NCBI GenBank assembly: GCA_025267735.1
Contig: CM046295.1
Span: forward strand, 21,670,938 to 21,734,937
Reading direction: 5' to 3'
DNA length: 64,000 bases
From: Mactra quadrangularis
Lineage: Eukaryota > Mollusca > Bivalvia > Venerida > Mactridae
Part shown: positions 12,701 to 24,700 of the stretch, piece by piece
How the letters are laid out: every line of letters begins with the position of its first letter
Numbering within the stretch: the stretch's first letter is position 1
Position numbers and translations under genes: made by a program
The notes under the pieces: generated by a model
Told to the model about the DNA's origin: nothing
Databases searched by the model: none
The model's input: the letters and a program-made list of their open reading frames with translations, nothing else

Positions 12701-15700
12701 ATAACTTTAAAAGCCCAGTTTTTCAGCCCAGTCTGTTATACGCACTTTCCCTACAAAATCCTATAACATACTTCAATGGTTCAGTTCTAGTGCATCGCAA
12801 TATACCAGGAGCGTTTCATGACAGCCCTAATCATAATGTTTGATGTAATAGGTTGAAGACATTGTGAGAAAAATAGAAGTATTGTGGAGCAATTAGTAAT
12901 TTAATTTGACTGGACTTTTTAGAGCTAATATTTTCTCATTTCAGGAAATTCCCAGAGTTATTTAAATGGTTCAAGGACTTTCTGGGATACAAAGAATCTG
13001 GTGGATCAGTTGAAAGTGTTCCACAAGGAGCTACTGGGAAAGAGAGAATTAGTGGAGAGTTAGCCATGGAAATAGGTATGTCTTTATGTATGACACAGTG
13101 TGACTAGGGGTTATGACGTTGGAGTAGTAATCTATGGGTGGACATTGTCTTCATAAGGGACCTTAGTCAGTTATTTCCCCTTGTATACTTTTCAAATAGG
13201 TAGGTCCAATTTGTTGGATTACTCAGATTTTACCCTTACTTTTCAATGTCAATTTGCCACAATTTATATTAATAACTTTTTTGTTAATCATGTATTTTGT
13301 CTGAAATTCAAGCTGAGTATTGTTAGGGTATAGAACTATCTAAATTTCATCACTCCTGTCAATATCTTCATTAACAAGAAAGATATCAGATGAAATATTT
13401 TGTTATCCATACATAGGACTTCAATGATAAAATCCGAAGATTCCAACTGTAAGTACCTACTTACCAAATGGCAATTGGATTGCTTCAGATTTTATCAGGG
13501 AAAGATAATTGACAAAGGTCCCTAATTGACTAGACGAAAGCCTGGAACATTAAAAATTTATTCACCTTTGGGGAAATTACTTATTGAGATTGAAACCAGC
13601 TGACTTCAATTTATAATAAATCATTGGCCCATAGCTATGTTAAGATACTTACCTGTTTACATAATGGGAAGAAGGATATGTCAGTGGCCAAATAGCTAAT
13701 TTTGGAGAGCACTTGCCTTGTAAGTAAGATGTCTTGGATTTTTCTCACACTGTAACAACTGATATCAATTATAAGAAAACATTGGTAGATCACTATATAA
13801 AAAATAGTTTTAAACAAGTATATTAATGTATTATTTCAGACTATGCTACATGTAAGAAGTATGGAGCTAGTTACAGGGCTTTACCTAAAACATATATACA
13901 ACCAAAATGTTCTGGCAGAACTTCATTATGTAAAGAGGTAGGGAATGTTTTATCACATGACTTATAAGAAAAAAACTTCTGTAGAAAATCTTAAACTTGA
14001 CCCTTCATTGTGGTTTTTCAAGGGGTGTAGAACTTGTACCAAATATCTAGTTTTTAAGGTGTCTTGGGTATAAATTTATTTGCCCGATTTATCAACGAAA
14101 CAATTCAGCTAATAGATTGGCGAAACAGGGGGGGGGGCAGGTGTCCAGTGTCATTAACAATTGCGTTAAAGTTTTCAATTTAGCACATATCTCTGCCCTT
14201 TATTGTCAGATCTGTATGAAACTTCCTACAATGATAACATACCAACAGAATAAGACAGTAACTACAACTGTACCTGGCTTTATTATGGATTATTTCCCTT
14301 AATAATTTTTGTGTTAGAATTTTTTAATCTGGTTTTAATGTGTTTTCCACATTCCATTTCTTGTATGAAAATTGAAAACCTTCCAAATTTTGAAACTCAG
14401 AGAACCAAACTTTTAGTTTGGTCTGAATGGTGTTCAGTTTTCTGAGATTCCTCTGAATTTCTATGTATTTTCTATTATTACTTCAGGTACTAAATGATAC
14501 TTGGGTATCATTTCCTTCTTGGTCTGAGGACTCAACGTTTGTTACATCACGGAAAACACAGTTTGAAGAACATATATATAGATGTGAGGACGAGAGATTT
14601 GAGGTACGAACTGTTTTATAAATCTGCTGGGAAACCAAAGTTTGAAATCTAATAAATTTTGCTTATGCTTATAAAATATTTTGACATTGAAATGATGTCA
14701 TTTTAACTTTTTTCAAATTTAGCCAGATTTTATATTATGCAGTGTTGTTAAGAGCGAAATCATTGACCAGCCTGACTACATGAAATGAGTAATGTTCACT
14801 TGCCTGAATCAATTAATTGGTCCCGGGCTCCATGTTAGTGGATTATTATGATTATTGTAATACAAAAATGCGTAATAAAAACCCCAACATGGAAAATGCC
14901 CATCAATTTCAATAAATCCGAAACGGTTGCCACATATATGAAAATATAGGCAAAATATAGGCAAAAAAAATCATAACTTGTTGGCATGTTCACTAACCCC
15001 TATGATTTAAATACTCCATACTTTCGATAATTCCCGTACATAATACAGGTATTTATTTTTATCTATCATGTGTACAGAATTACTTTAATGACTATTCAAA
15101 TCAGCGGAGATAATGGATTTGCCGCGGACAGTTGAATAAACTTAAAACTATATAATAGCTAAGAATATTTTCTTTTTATCTAGTTGGATGTTGTCATAGA
15201 AACCAATCTATCAACAATAAGAGTGCTAGAATCTGTCCAGAAAAAATTAACAAGAATGGCCCCTGAAGATGCAGCAAAGTTTAAACTAGATAACTGTCTA
15301 GGTGGGACCTCTGAAGTGTTGCATAGAAAAGCAATACAAAGGTAAGAATATCACCTGTTGAGAACACAGTGGATGGTATGGTTTTTGAGTAGAGGAAAAG
15401 ATGAAAAATTAATCTCGAATTTTGTTAAGTTTTACCGTAATTTATTTAAGTTGTTTAAAATTGTAGTTACTATATTGTTATTATACATTTATTTAATTTG
15501 AAATTTGGTTTACCGCTTTTTGGAAACACTTCTAGGCTCACCTCAAATAATTATTAATTAGTTAAAACCCTCTAGCCATATATATATATATATATATATA
15601 AGTACATTCTACTAAATTACAATTGAACATGCATCCATGATTTTATTTTTGAACACATTTAATCTACATCATTTAAGATTCATGACATAAGAAATGTTTT

Positions 15701-18700
15701 ATTCCCCCCCCCCCCCCCCAATTTGTTAAGTTTAATCATTTAACTGAATATATACATTTCTTTATTTATTGATTGATATATCCAATGTTCTGAACAGTAT
15801 AACATGATGCTACTGTTAACCAGACTGTCCAGAACAATGTTACATGATGCAATAACCATGAGATCTACTGTAGCGTTTAATACAGTGGAGCACTATGTTG
15901 TCTGATTTTCAATAAGATTTTCTGTTACATTATAGAATATATGGTGATAAAGCCCCAGACATTGTGGATGGTTTAAAGAAGAATCCTGTGGTAGCTGTTC
16001 CTTTAGTGCTTCGTAGGTAAGTCTAGCTTGGTGAATTTTATGTTATTATTATAACTATAATATTGTTCACTGTTTATTTTATAGATATGAATTGAATAGA
16101 GTTGTAAAATATATTTGTAGTCCGACAATATTAACCTGGGCTTATCCTTTATGCAAGAATATATTAAAATCAGTATTTATTGTCTATTTTTGTCTTTGTT
16201 TGTAAATTGCACTTTATTCGGAAGCATTCGGCAAAGTTCACACACTGGACAATTAATTTGTTTGTCATAAAAATAAATTTTTTGAAACTGTGCCACAATG
16301 TTGCAGACTTACATGTTTCCCCATAAACGAATGAGTCCAAAGTTAAAAGTACAATATGCCATGTTTACAAAATAGATTTAAAGTCACATAGGTCGTTATA
16401 AACATGTATGAAATAGTATACACACATATGGAAATTCACGATTTAATGTAAGTGAAGCATGTAATTATTATAATAAGTTAGCTCAAGCTCAGGTTAATAT
16501 TGTCGGATTATACCTTAACTTTATATTTCACGTCTCTGCATATGACTGAAAATATGGCTTAAGGTACCATATTAACTTATCATTTTTGAAAACTTTGGTT
16601 ATTAGGTTTGTGAAAGTGAACAATTGAGCAGGTGTTAACATTTTATCTGTGCTTAACAGATTTTAACCATTTAGTATTGTCATCAAGTGGCATAGCAAAT
16701 ATTATTCCATCAATTTTTATGGAATTTTCTGCCTTTAATTAATAAATATTGAAAAGTTGAGAAATACCTTCTCTGCACATCTACTACATGGCAGATTTTT
16801 GACACGTTCCTTGTCAATAATTCCTATGAGAATTTTTCCATATTAATTATACTCTCCAGGACAAATAGGAGAGCACTAATTAAAAAACGGAATGACATAA
16901 AATCTGTTTATTTTCAGATTGAAAGCCAAAGAAGAAGAGTGGCGAGAGAATCAAAGAAATTTTAACAGGATCTGGAGAGAGCAGAATGAAAAATATTATC
17001 TTAAATCTCTAGATCATCAGGGAATTAACTTTAAACAAACAGATGTGAAAGCTATACGATCTAAAGCTTTACTTAATGAAATAGAAACTATATATGATGA
17101 GGTAGGACTTTGATTTATATTGTAAAATTTTAGAGGTGAAACGATTAATCGCGGTTCACAAAGAATCGCGATTTTTAACGCTCGATTCAATTCGGAAGAG
17201 GCATTTTCGATTCTTTTTTGAAATACTGTCTTTTTCAGTAGTTTTGTGAGTTGAATGAAACGTCCCTTTTCGGTTAAAATAGGCATTTTTTATAGTAAAC
17301 TAAATAGTGTACCCTTATTGACCGACGATTGTTAATCCAGATAAGAGTTGTAAAAAGTGAGACTGCCCACTGTAAATTGGAAATGAATTCTATAAAATGT
17401 CCGAAGATAATTGTATATTTTCACTAATACGTTCATTTAAGCCCAAAAATAATTTGATTTTGAAATAAACATTAGTGTAAGAAAGTTATAAATATAGATC
17501 TAGAGTTGATAAAAATTAATTTAACGTTTATGATGTGATGAGAATTATTTTAAATCATGCCAGAGCCAAAAGAAAATACCTTGTCCATGGGCATTACTTT
17601 TCATTAAAAAGTTGGAAATAATACGATTTGTCATTTATATATGCTAAAATGCAGTAAAATATTTTTAACTATTCAAAGCTCTAATACCTGTAAAATGGGT
17701 ATTATTAAAGAATTAGAATTAGAATTTTTCGTCTTCCGGGAGGGAGGTCCCTCAGATAAAAATGCACTGTTCTAAAATATATATGTTTATGTTCTATTGT
17801 CTTTGGGTTGTATCTCTTTCTTAATTCTTTTTATAATTTATTTTTTGTTATGTCCTATATAATTCCAGTAGAAAATCGAATTGAATCGAAAAATTGAATC
17901 GTTCGATGAAAAATCGAAATCGAATCGAATCGAAAATTTTTGAATCGTTTCACCTCTATAATATTTTGCTATAAAGGCCACTGAGTTTATTGTTAAATCA
18001 TAAGATTTTTTAATTATAGATACTTAACTGGAAAAGAAAAAGATCTTTTTATCCCCAATTCATGGCTGGCGAAATCTTAAGATTGTTTACTTTTCCGTTC
18101 TTGGCAATTGGTAAAGTTACTTGTCCGTTGTTTACTTTTCCGTTCTTGGCAATTGGTAAAGTTACTTGTCCGTGTATACATAATAGAATAAAATTATTGA
18201 TAAATCCACTTGTCTATACTTGGCTTGGGACAACAAGGACAATATGGACGTTTGATTTTGCTATAAAGACTTGTATGTAGTAGTTTTCATGAATATATAA
18301 TTATTTTCAAGCTGCCCGACGAGCTCAGTTAGTATTGTACAAGTCAACTGATCGAGGGGTCCTTGGTTGGATTCCCAGGTGGGGCATACTTTTGGGGAGC
18401 TTGGTCATGAAATTATTTCTACGACCATTCTCCCTCCTACCAATGATTCTTAATCGTGTAGGGCAGTTGTCAGTCACAGATGAAAGTATGTGTTTAGTAG
18501 TTGGTTGCTTTCCAGGAATAGTGAGTAGGTTAACTGACCTCTGTTATATGACCTATACAATGTGTTACTACGGAGTTAAACCCAACAAAAAAATAAATAT
18601 TTTCAACGTCAAGATCAAATTCAGGACCCTTGTTACATGAATATATAAATATTGACCCATTGTTATATGAATATTAACCTTGTTTGATGAATATATAAAT

Positions 18701-21700
18701 ATTGACCTTAGTTATATAAATATATAAATTTTGACCCTTGTTACATGAATATATAATTACTTTCAGCGACAAGATCAAATTCAGGATGGTAATACAGAGC
18801 TAGGTTCTCCACATCTCAGTTTTATTTATAAAGATAAATCTATCATAGAGGATGCTGCTGGTTTAATTATACATCATATGAAACGACAAACTAGTAAGAC
18901 TTTGTTATGTTTGCATTTTACATATGATAATTTAGTCATGTGCTTGACAAGTCTAAATGGGCCAGCTAGCTCAGCATGCAAGGTCTACTGATCAAGGGTT
19001 CGATTCCCGGGCGGGGCATACTTTCGTGGAGCTTGGTCATGAAATTATTTCTACAACCATTCTCTCTCCTACCAATGATTCTTCATTATGTAGGGCAGTT
19101 GTCAGTCACTGACCAAAGTATGCACCTAGTAGTTGGTTAACAACTAAATCCAGAGATTTAGTCTTTCCAGGAGCAGTGAGTAGGTTGACTGACTGCCATT
19201 ATATGACATATACAATGTGTTGATACGGCATTAAACCCAACAAAAACAAACTAACAAAACAAACAGGGCACAGTGAGATCTGTGAGGCAGAATAAAGGAG
19301 TAGAACACAGGTTGATGTTTCAAAGTAATTATATTCTAAACTTATTTTCAAATGGTTTTGACTGTGTATGGGAAAGCCAAAGTGTTTCCAATCCTAAATT
19401 ATTTTTGTTACAATACACTCAAAGATTGAAGGATCAATATACTCAAGTCTGGAAGGCAGCATGTTTAACAAATTCTAAATTATATTATTATACCCCCGCT
19501 TCGAAGAAGAGGGGGGTATACTGTTTAACCCTTGTGCGTGCGTCCGTCCGTTACAAATTTCCGTCGCAGTTTTCTCAGCAACTATAACATGCAGCAGCCT
19601 AATACTTTGCATATTGCTTCATCCCATAGTCCCATGTGGTGTAAAGCGATTTCATGCTCCTTGCTCATCTACTTCCTGTTTGTCGCATATTTTTAGATTT
19701 TTGCGGGGGTATCACTAGTGAGCATTAGCTCACAGATTTTCTTGTTATTCCTCATTTAAAAACAATTATGACATAGAAAAGTATGTTAAAGTGATTGATA
19801 TTAACAAATTTAGGAAAGCTTTAGCAAGTTTTAGAAGTTCGTCTCACAATTTAATGATAGAGCATGCAAGGCAATATAATATTGATAGAGAATTCCGTTT
19901 TTGTCTGTACTGTGATTCTTGTATTGAAGATGAGTTTCATTATACCCCCGCTTCGAAGAAGAGGGGGGTATACTGTTTTACCCTTGTCCGTGCGTGCGTG
20001 CGTCCGTCCGTCCGTTACAAAATTTCTGTCACAGTTTTCTCAGCAACTATACCATGCAGCAGCCTGAAACTTTGCATATTGCTTCATCCTATAGTCCCAT
20101 GTGGTGTAAAGCGATTTCATGCTCCTCGCTCATCTACTTCCTGTTTGTCGCATATTTTTAGATTTTGGCGGGGGTATCACTAGTGAGCATTAGCTCACAG
20201 ATTTACTTGTTTTATCATGGTTTGTCCTTTATAAACAGAAATATGTTGTACTTATCTTCTTTTCATTTGTTTCAGGTATACATAAAGAAGATAAACAAAA
20301 AATTAAAGTTATATTAAAACATTTTATACCTGATTTATTTTTTACACCACGACAAGAACTTAGTGATGATGAAATGGATCGAGATGAAGGTAGGATAATA
20401 CATGTATTACAGTACCTACCAAAGATTGGAGACATTTTTCATTTTTAGGCCAACTAGATAGTTTTTATCAAAAATCTGTTTATTTTGAAATGCCTGTTTG
20501 TTTTGCTTTATTTTTTGTTAATCATTTTTATTACAACTGTGACAACGAAAATAGCTTATAAGCTATGCTATGGAAAAAAATACAATTGACATAGTTTTGG
20601 AAGCCTTAAGATGGCATGTACAAAATTTCATAAATGTGATGCATTCGTGAAATTTGTATTCATTAGATCACAAACCATACCTAAATATATTAAAAATAAT
20701 GGTACTACAAACAGAATCATCTAAACTCAAGAATTGTAGTTAATTTCTTTTGTCTCCAAACTTTTGGTGGGTACTGTAAACTAGTTAACGGAGCCAGCTC
20801 TGGTCTCAATCTAATTAAAACTTAGGGCTGTCATCGAAAATCGCAATGTTGATGTATCACCAATTCTTGACAGATGATCTGATATCGATTCACAATTTGG
20901 AATATCAATACAATCTAGCATTTCATAAAGCTATAACTTTAGGACTTTCACATATTTCTGAGTTTTCATGTTTTCAGTTAAGTATCAAAAAAAAAATGTG
21001 GCTTCTATTAACACTCCTTGTCTGACTCGATATATTGATATATCACCGATACTTGCCTTTCAATAAATCAATACAAAGTTCTCTATCATTGACAGCCCTA
21101 TTAAAACTTATTCTAAAATTCTAAGTTCATGCACTCGATTATGTTACATATGTCAAGCTCGCAATATAGGGCATGTTCAACTGACCTTTGCTGTTATGAT
21201 ATTCATAATGTAATCATCTTGCTTGTTCCATCATTTATGTATAGGATGTGATGGATTTGGCAAATAATTAGAGGGTTGCCCGCAAGACTGTAGTAACTAG
21301 CTCTTTAACGCAATGCACTTACTACAGTCTTGCAGGCAGTCCTTGATTTATTGTCTTATCGCAGACCTCTGTCAGTGACTGACAGCTGCTCTACATGATT
21401 TAGATTCAACGGTAGGAGGGAGAATGGCTGGAGAATTTATTTCATTACCCAACTTCATGATAGTATGCCTCACCTAGGAATCATACTCATGACCTGTCAA
21501 TCAGTAGACTTGTGTGCTTCAGACAGAGCTAGCCTGGTAGCTTATGTAAAAAGTGCGTTTAGGCCACAACAAATTGATCATATGTTCTATGGATTCACTC
21601 GCATCTTAATTTTGATGGTTTTTACAAAAAAAATTTTTTTTTCCTCGCTCGCCCATAAAAATTAGGTCAAACCGCTATATAAAGCAAGTGAATTAAGACT

Positions 21701-24700
21701 TATTAATTTTTTTCTTCGCTCGCTCGCCCCATTTTTTTTCCAGAAAAATCCGTAGAACATATGATCAACTTGTTGTGGCCTTAATGCGTGGTATTTAGCC
21801 TTGAAAATTTCCTGAATTTCAGTTGAAGACGCTAGTTCGAACCATGCAAATTTCCTCTACATAAATAATACTAACTGTAACCCTGGGAACATTTCAGATG
21901 ACATGGATACTGATGAAGGAGGCACAGACAAAGATAAATCTGAGAGATCTGACACTGAAAAGTCTGACACAAACAGACGAGGGGAGGTAATTAGCGTTAA
22001 AAAAGAAACAAGACCTTCGGAACAGGAGAAAGTTGATACAAGTGTCGTTAAGGAAGAGAAAATGGATGTTGATAATGACAATGATGATGATGATAATGAT
22101 ACGAAGGATGGTGTGAAAGAATCATTAAATAATGATGATGATATAAAAGAAGAAGAAGGGGATGATGATATGGACATGGCTGATGTAAGTTTAAGGGGCT
22201 AACTATGTCCCCTTTCCCTCTTTTCAAAAATATTAAAATGCAGATTTCAGTTTTAGACTTTCCCGCTTCTGAACAGATACCTTTCAATGGAGGAAATTTA
22301 ACATTACTGTCAAATTTTTTAAGTGATTTATATATAACTAGCTCAGGTTAGACTCAAACCAGCTACCTCTTTTTCACTAGATTGTCCACAAGAGTCCACT
22401 GAAAAGTGATACTTATATTACACTTCAAAACCCTTGCTTTAACTATTACATTTAGACTTGTTTGACTCCAAAATGATCTTGCTATTAATTGTGAAATTTT
22501 GGTCATGTTTTTGTGATTTTTTGTCCAATTTTCAATTGTAAAGTGCCTAATTTATTCCCCATTTTAGGCAAAAAAATACTGCTACTCTAAACCATTTGTG
22601 ATCACATAAGAGTTTAATTTGTCTTTTTTGTAAACATTGCCCCTGACTTTTTAGGTCTTATTTTCAGGATGATTTGTATTCACTGTTCTATGTCAACAAT
22701 CATTGGTATTTATTCTTCCGTCTACATCAACTACTCTGTGAACGTTTATACACCATTTATTGTCACTCTCAGAAAGTAGCAGAAGAAGAAGCTCTCTGTC
22801 GGAAAGATAGAAAAGAATCAACGGCGGTCGCTCTACGCTTGAAAGCACCAAGTATGTATTGTATTGTAGCCACTTGTGGTTGTTCCAATGCTATATAGCA
22901 GGTGGAATTAATCATGTTATTTTTTCTGACCTCACTTAATCTCTTTACTATCCTCCCTGCCCCTTTCCTTTTCTGCCTACCATTTTTTTCTCCAACTGGT
23001 CTCTTCTTTTTCTGTTAAATCCCGTATACAGAAATATGTTATGCCCAATTATTCCAAGATTCTAGATTAAAGTGGAATTTTTATCAATCAACCCAGTAGA
23101 TGTTGGACCATCAATTATGAAGTTTAATTACAGATTACCGGTATTGCTATGTTGGTAATTTATTTTTTTTAACAATGAGTCATTCTAGTTTTAATCACTG
23201 AAGGAAAACAATTTATAGGAATAAAACTCTTCTTAATTAAACCATGATGAGTACATTTTACAACCACTTTGTTATTGTAAGTCATTTAGATGTTTAGGTG
23301 TTTCGAAAAGTTTCCATTGGTCAAACATATTTTTCAAGGGAGATAATTTTGTGATCAAACATATTTTTCAAGGGAGATAATTTTGTCATCAAACATATTT
23401 ATCAAGGGATCAAACATTTTTATCAAAGGGAGATAATTTTGTTGTGTTGTTTTTCAGGTGAGATTGAACCGGATGAATATTTCCCATACTTTCTAGACAT
23501 GATAAAGAATTTATTAGATGGTAATTTAGAAACATCATCATACGAGGATCAACTACGAGAGATGTATGGAATATATGCTTACATTGCTTTTACTATGGAT
23601 AAACTTGTACAGAATATTGTTAGACAGGTAGGTTGTTTGTTATAGAGTGGTCTTGGCCTTTTTCTTTATATAACAGGGCATGGGTGCAAGTTTTCAGGCA
23701 TATGCCTGAAGTTCAGGTTTTTCACAACAAATAAGACAATGTTTTGCTATTAAATTATGAAGAAAAATGGTTTCAAATTACTGTTTTCAGGTTTTTCAAA
23801 ATTTTCATCTTGCACCCATGTAACAGGGTTCAATTAGTGACCGCAGAACAGTTAGTTATCAGGGCTATTTTGCGTTATATTAGAAGGGCTAGTTTATGCC
23901 ACTGCTTCCTCTAATATTCCTTAAAAATCATGCAGTTTCCTGAAATATTGGAGTTAATCTTAGAACATTCTGGACAGCATGTGTTTTCACTTTTAGGGGA
24001 AACAAGGGAGAGGAATAGCCCCCATTTTTGTCCTAATATGGCCAGAAAAAACCAACAATAGCTCAAATGAAAAATTTCCTTATGTTCTATATTAAGTTAA
24101 TTCCAAAGTTTTGCGAATATGATTCAATACATGGCATTTTGGTTTATCATACTTGTTCAGCCTTTGACTTCTTCCTGATATCTCAGCATTTCTCCCTGAA
24201 TTACTCATAGGGATAAGTCACTTCTCCCAAAATTTGCAACACAGACTGATCCCTGCTTAATGCAAGACTGATACCTGCGTAATGCAAGACTGATCCCTAC
24301 TTAAAAATTGTTTATTGTCAGCTTCAGCATATCGTATCTGATGAGAGTTGTACACGAGCAACAGACTTTTTCCATGAGGAGAAAAAGAACCATGCAACTG
24401 GTGGCCGTATTGGAACCTTTCATCAACGACAGATGGCCGAGAATACGTATCAAAAGAGGGCGGAGCAATTACTAGCTGAGGAGAACTGTTTTAAAATCAT
24501 GGTGGTAAGTTTATTAAGATTATCTGATAGTAATGGTTTGTTTTAAAACAATTTTTTGTTGAAAAAGTTTGATTATGAACCTTGAAAAATGTCCTAAAAA
24601 CATGGTTAAGTAGTACGACTGATCTGTAAAACTGTACACAAAAAGTTGATAAATGATATACACACGCCTCCCTCTCCTAAAAAGATATCAATACTCTGGT

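Larger units (their letters stand above)
19310..20231 (+). pseudogene. Non-LTR retrotransposon (LINE) ORF2 C-terminal remnant, split by two insertions
   Basis: Three pieces read in one direction: 19310-19487 (...[14 protein letters not shown]...), 19748-19939 (...[27 protein letters not shown]...EDEFH) and 20212-20231 (FIMVCPL). Together they resemble the 3' end of reverse-transcriptase proteins, where a small Cys/His motif (CxxC...H...C) follows a basic helix. The gaps are exactly two tatacccccgc elements, and removing them brings the pieces into register. It sits in the Sin3 intron before exon 18. The catalytic reverse-transcriptase part is missing, so it is dead. Confidence 0.7.

Noticed and set aside
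21857..22177. Ser-rich minus-strand frame opposite Sin3 exon 19
   Set aside because: Antisense shadow of gat/gaa codons of the acidic linker.
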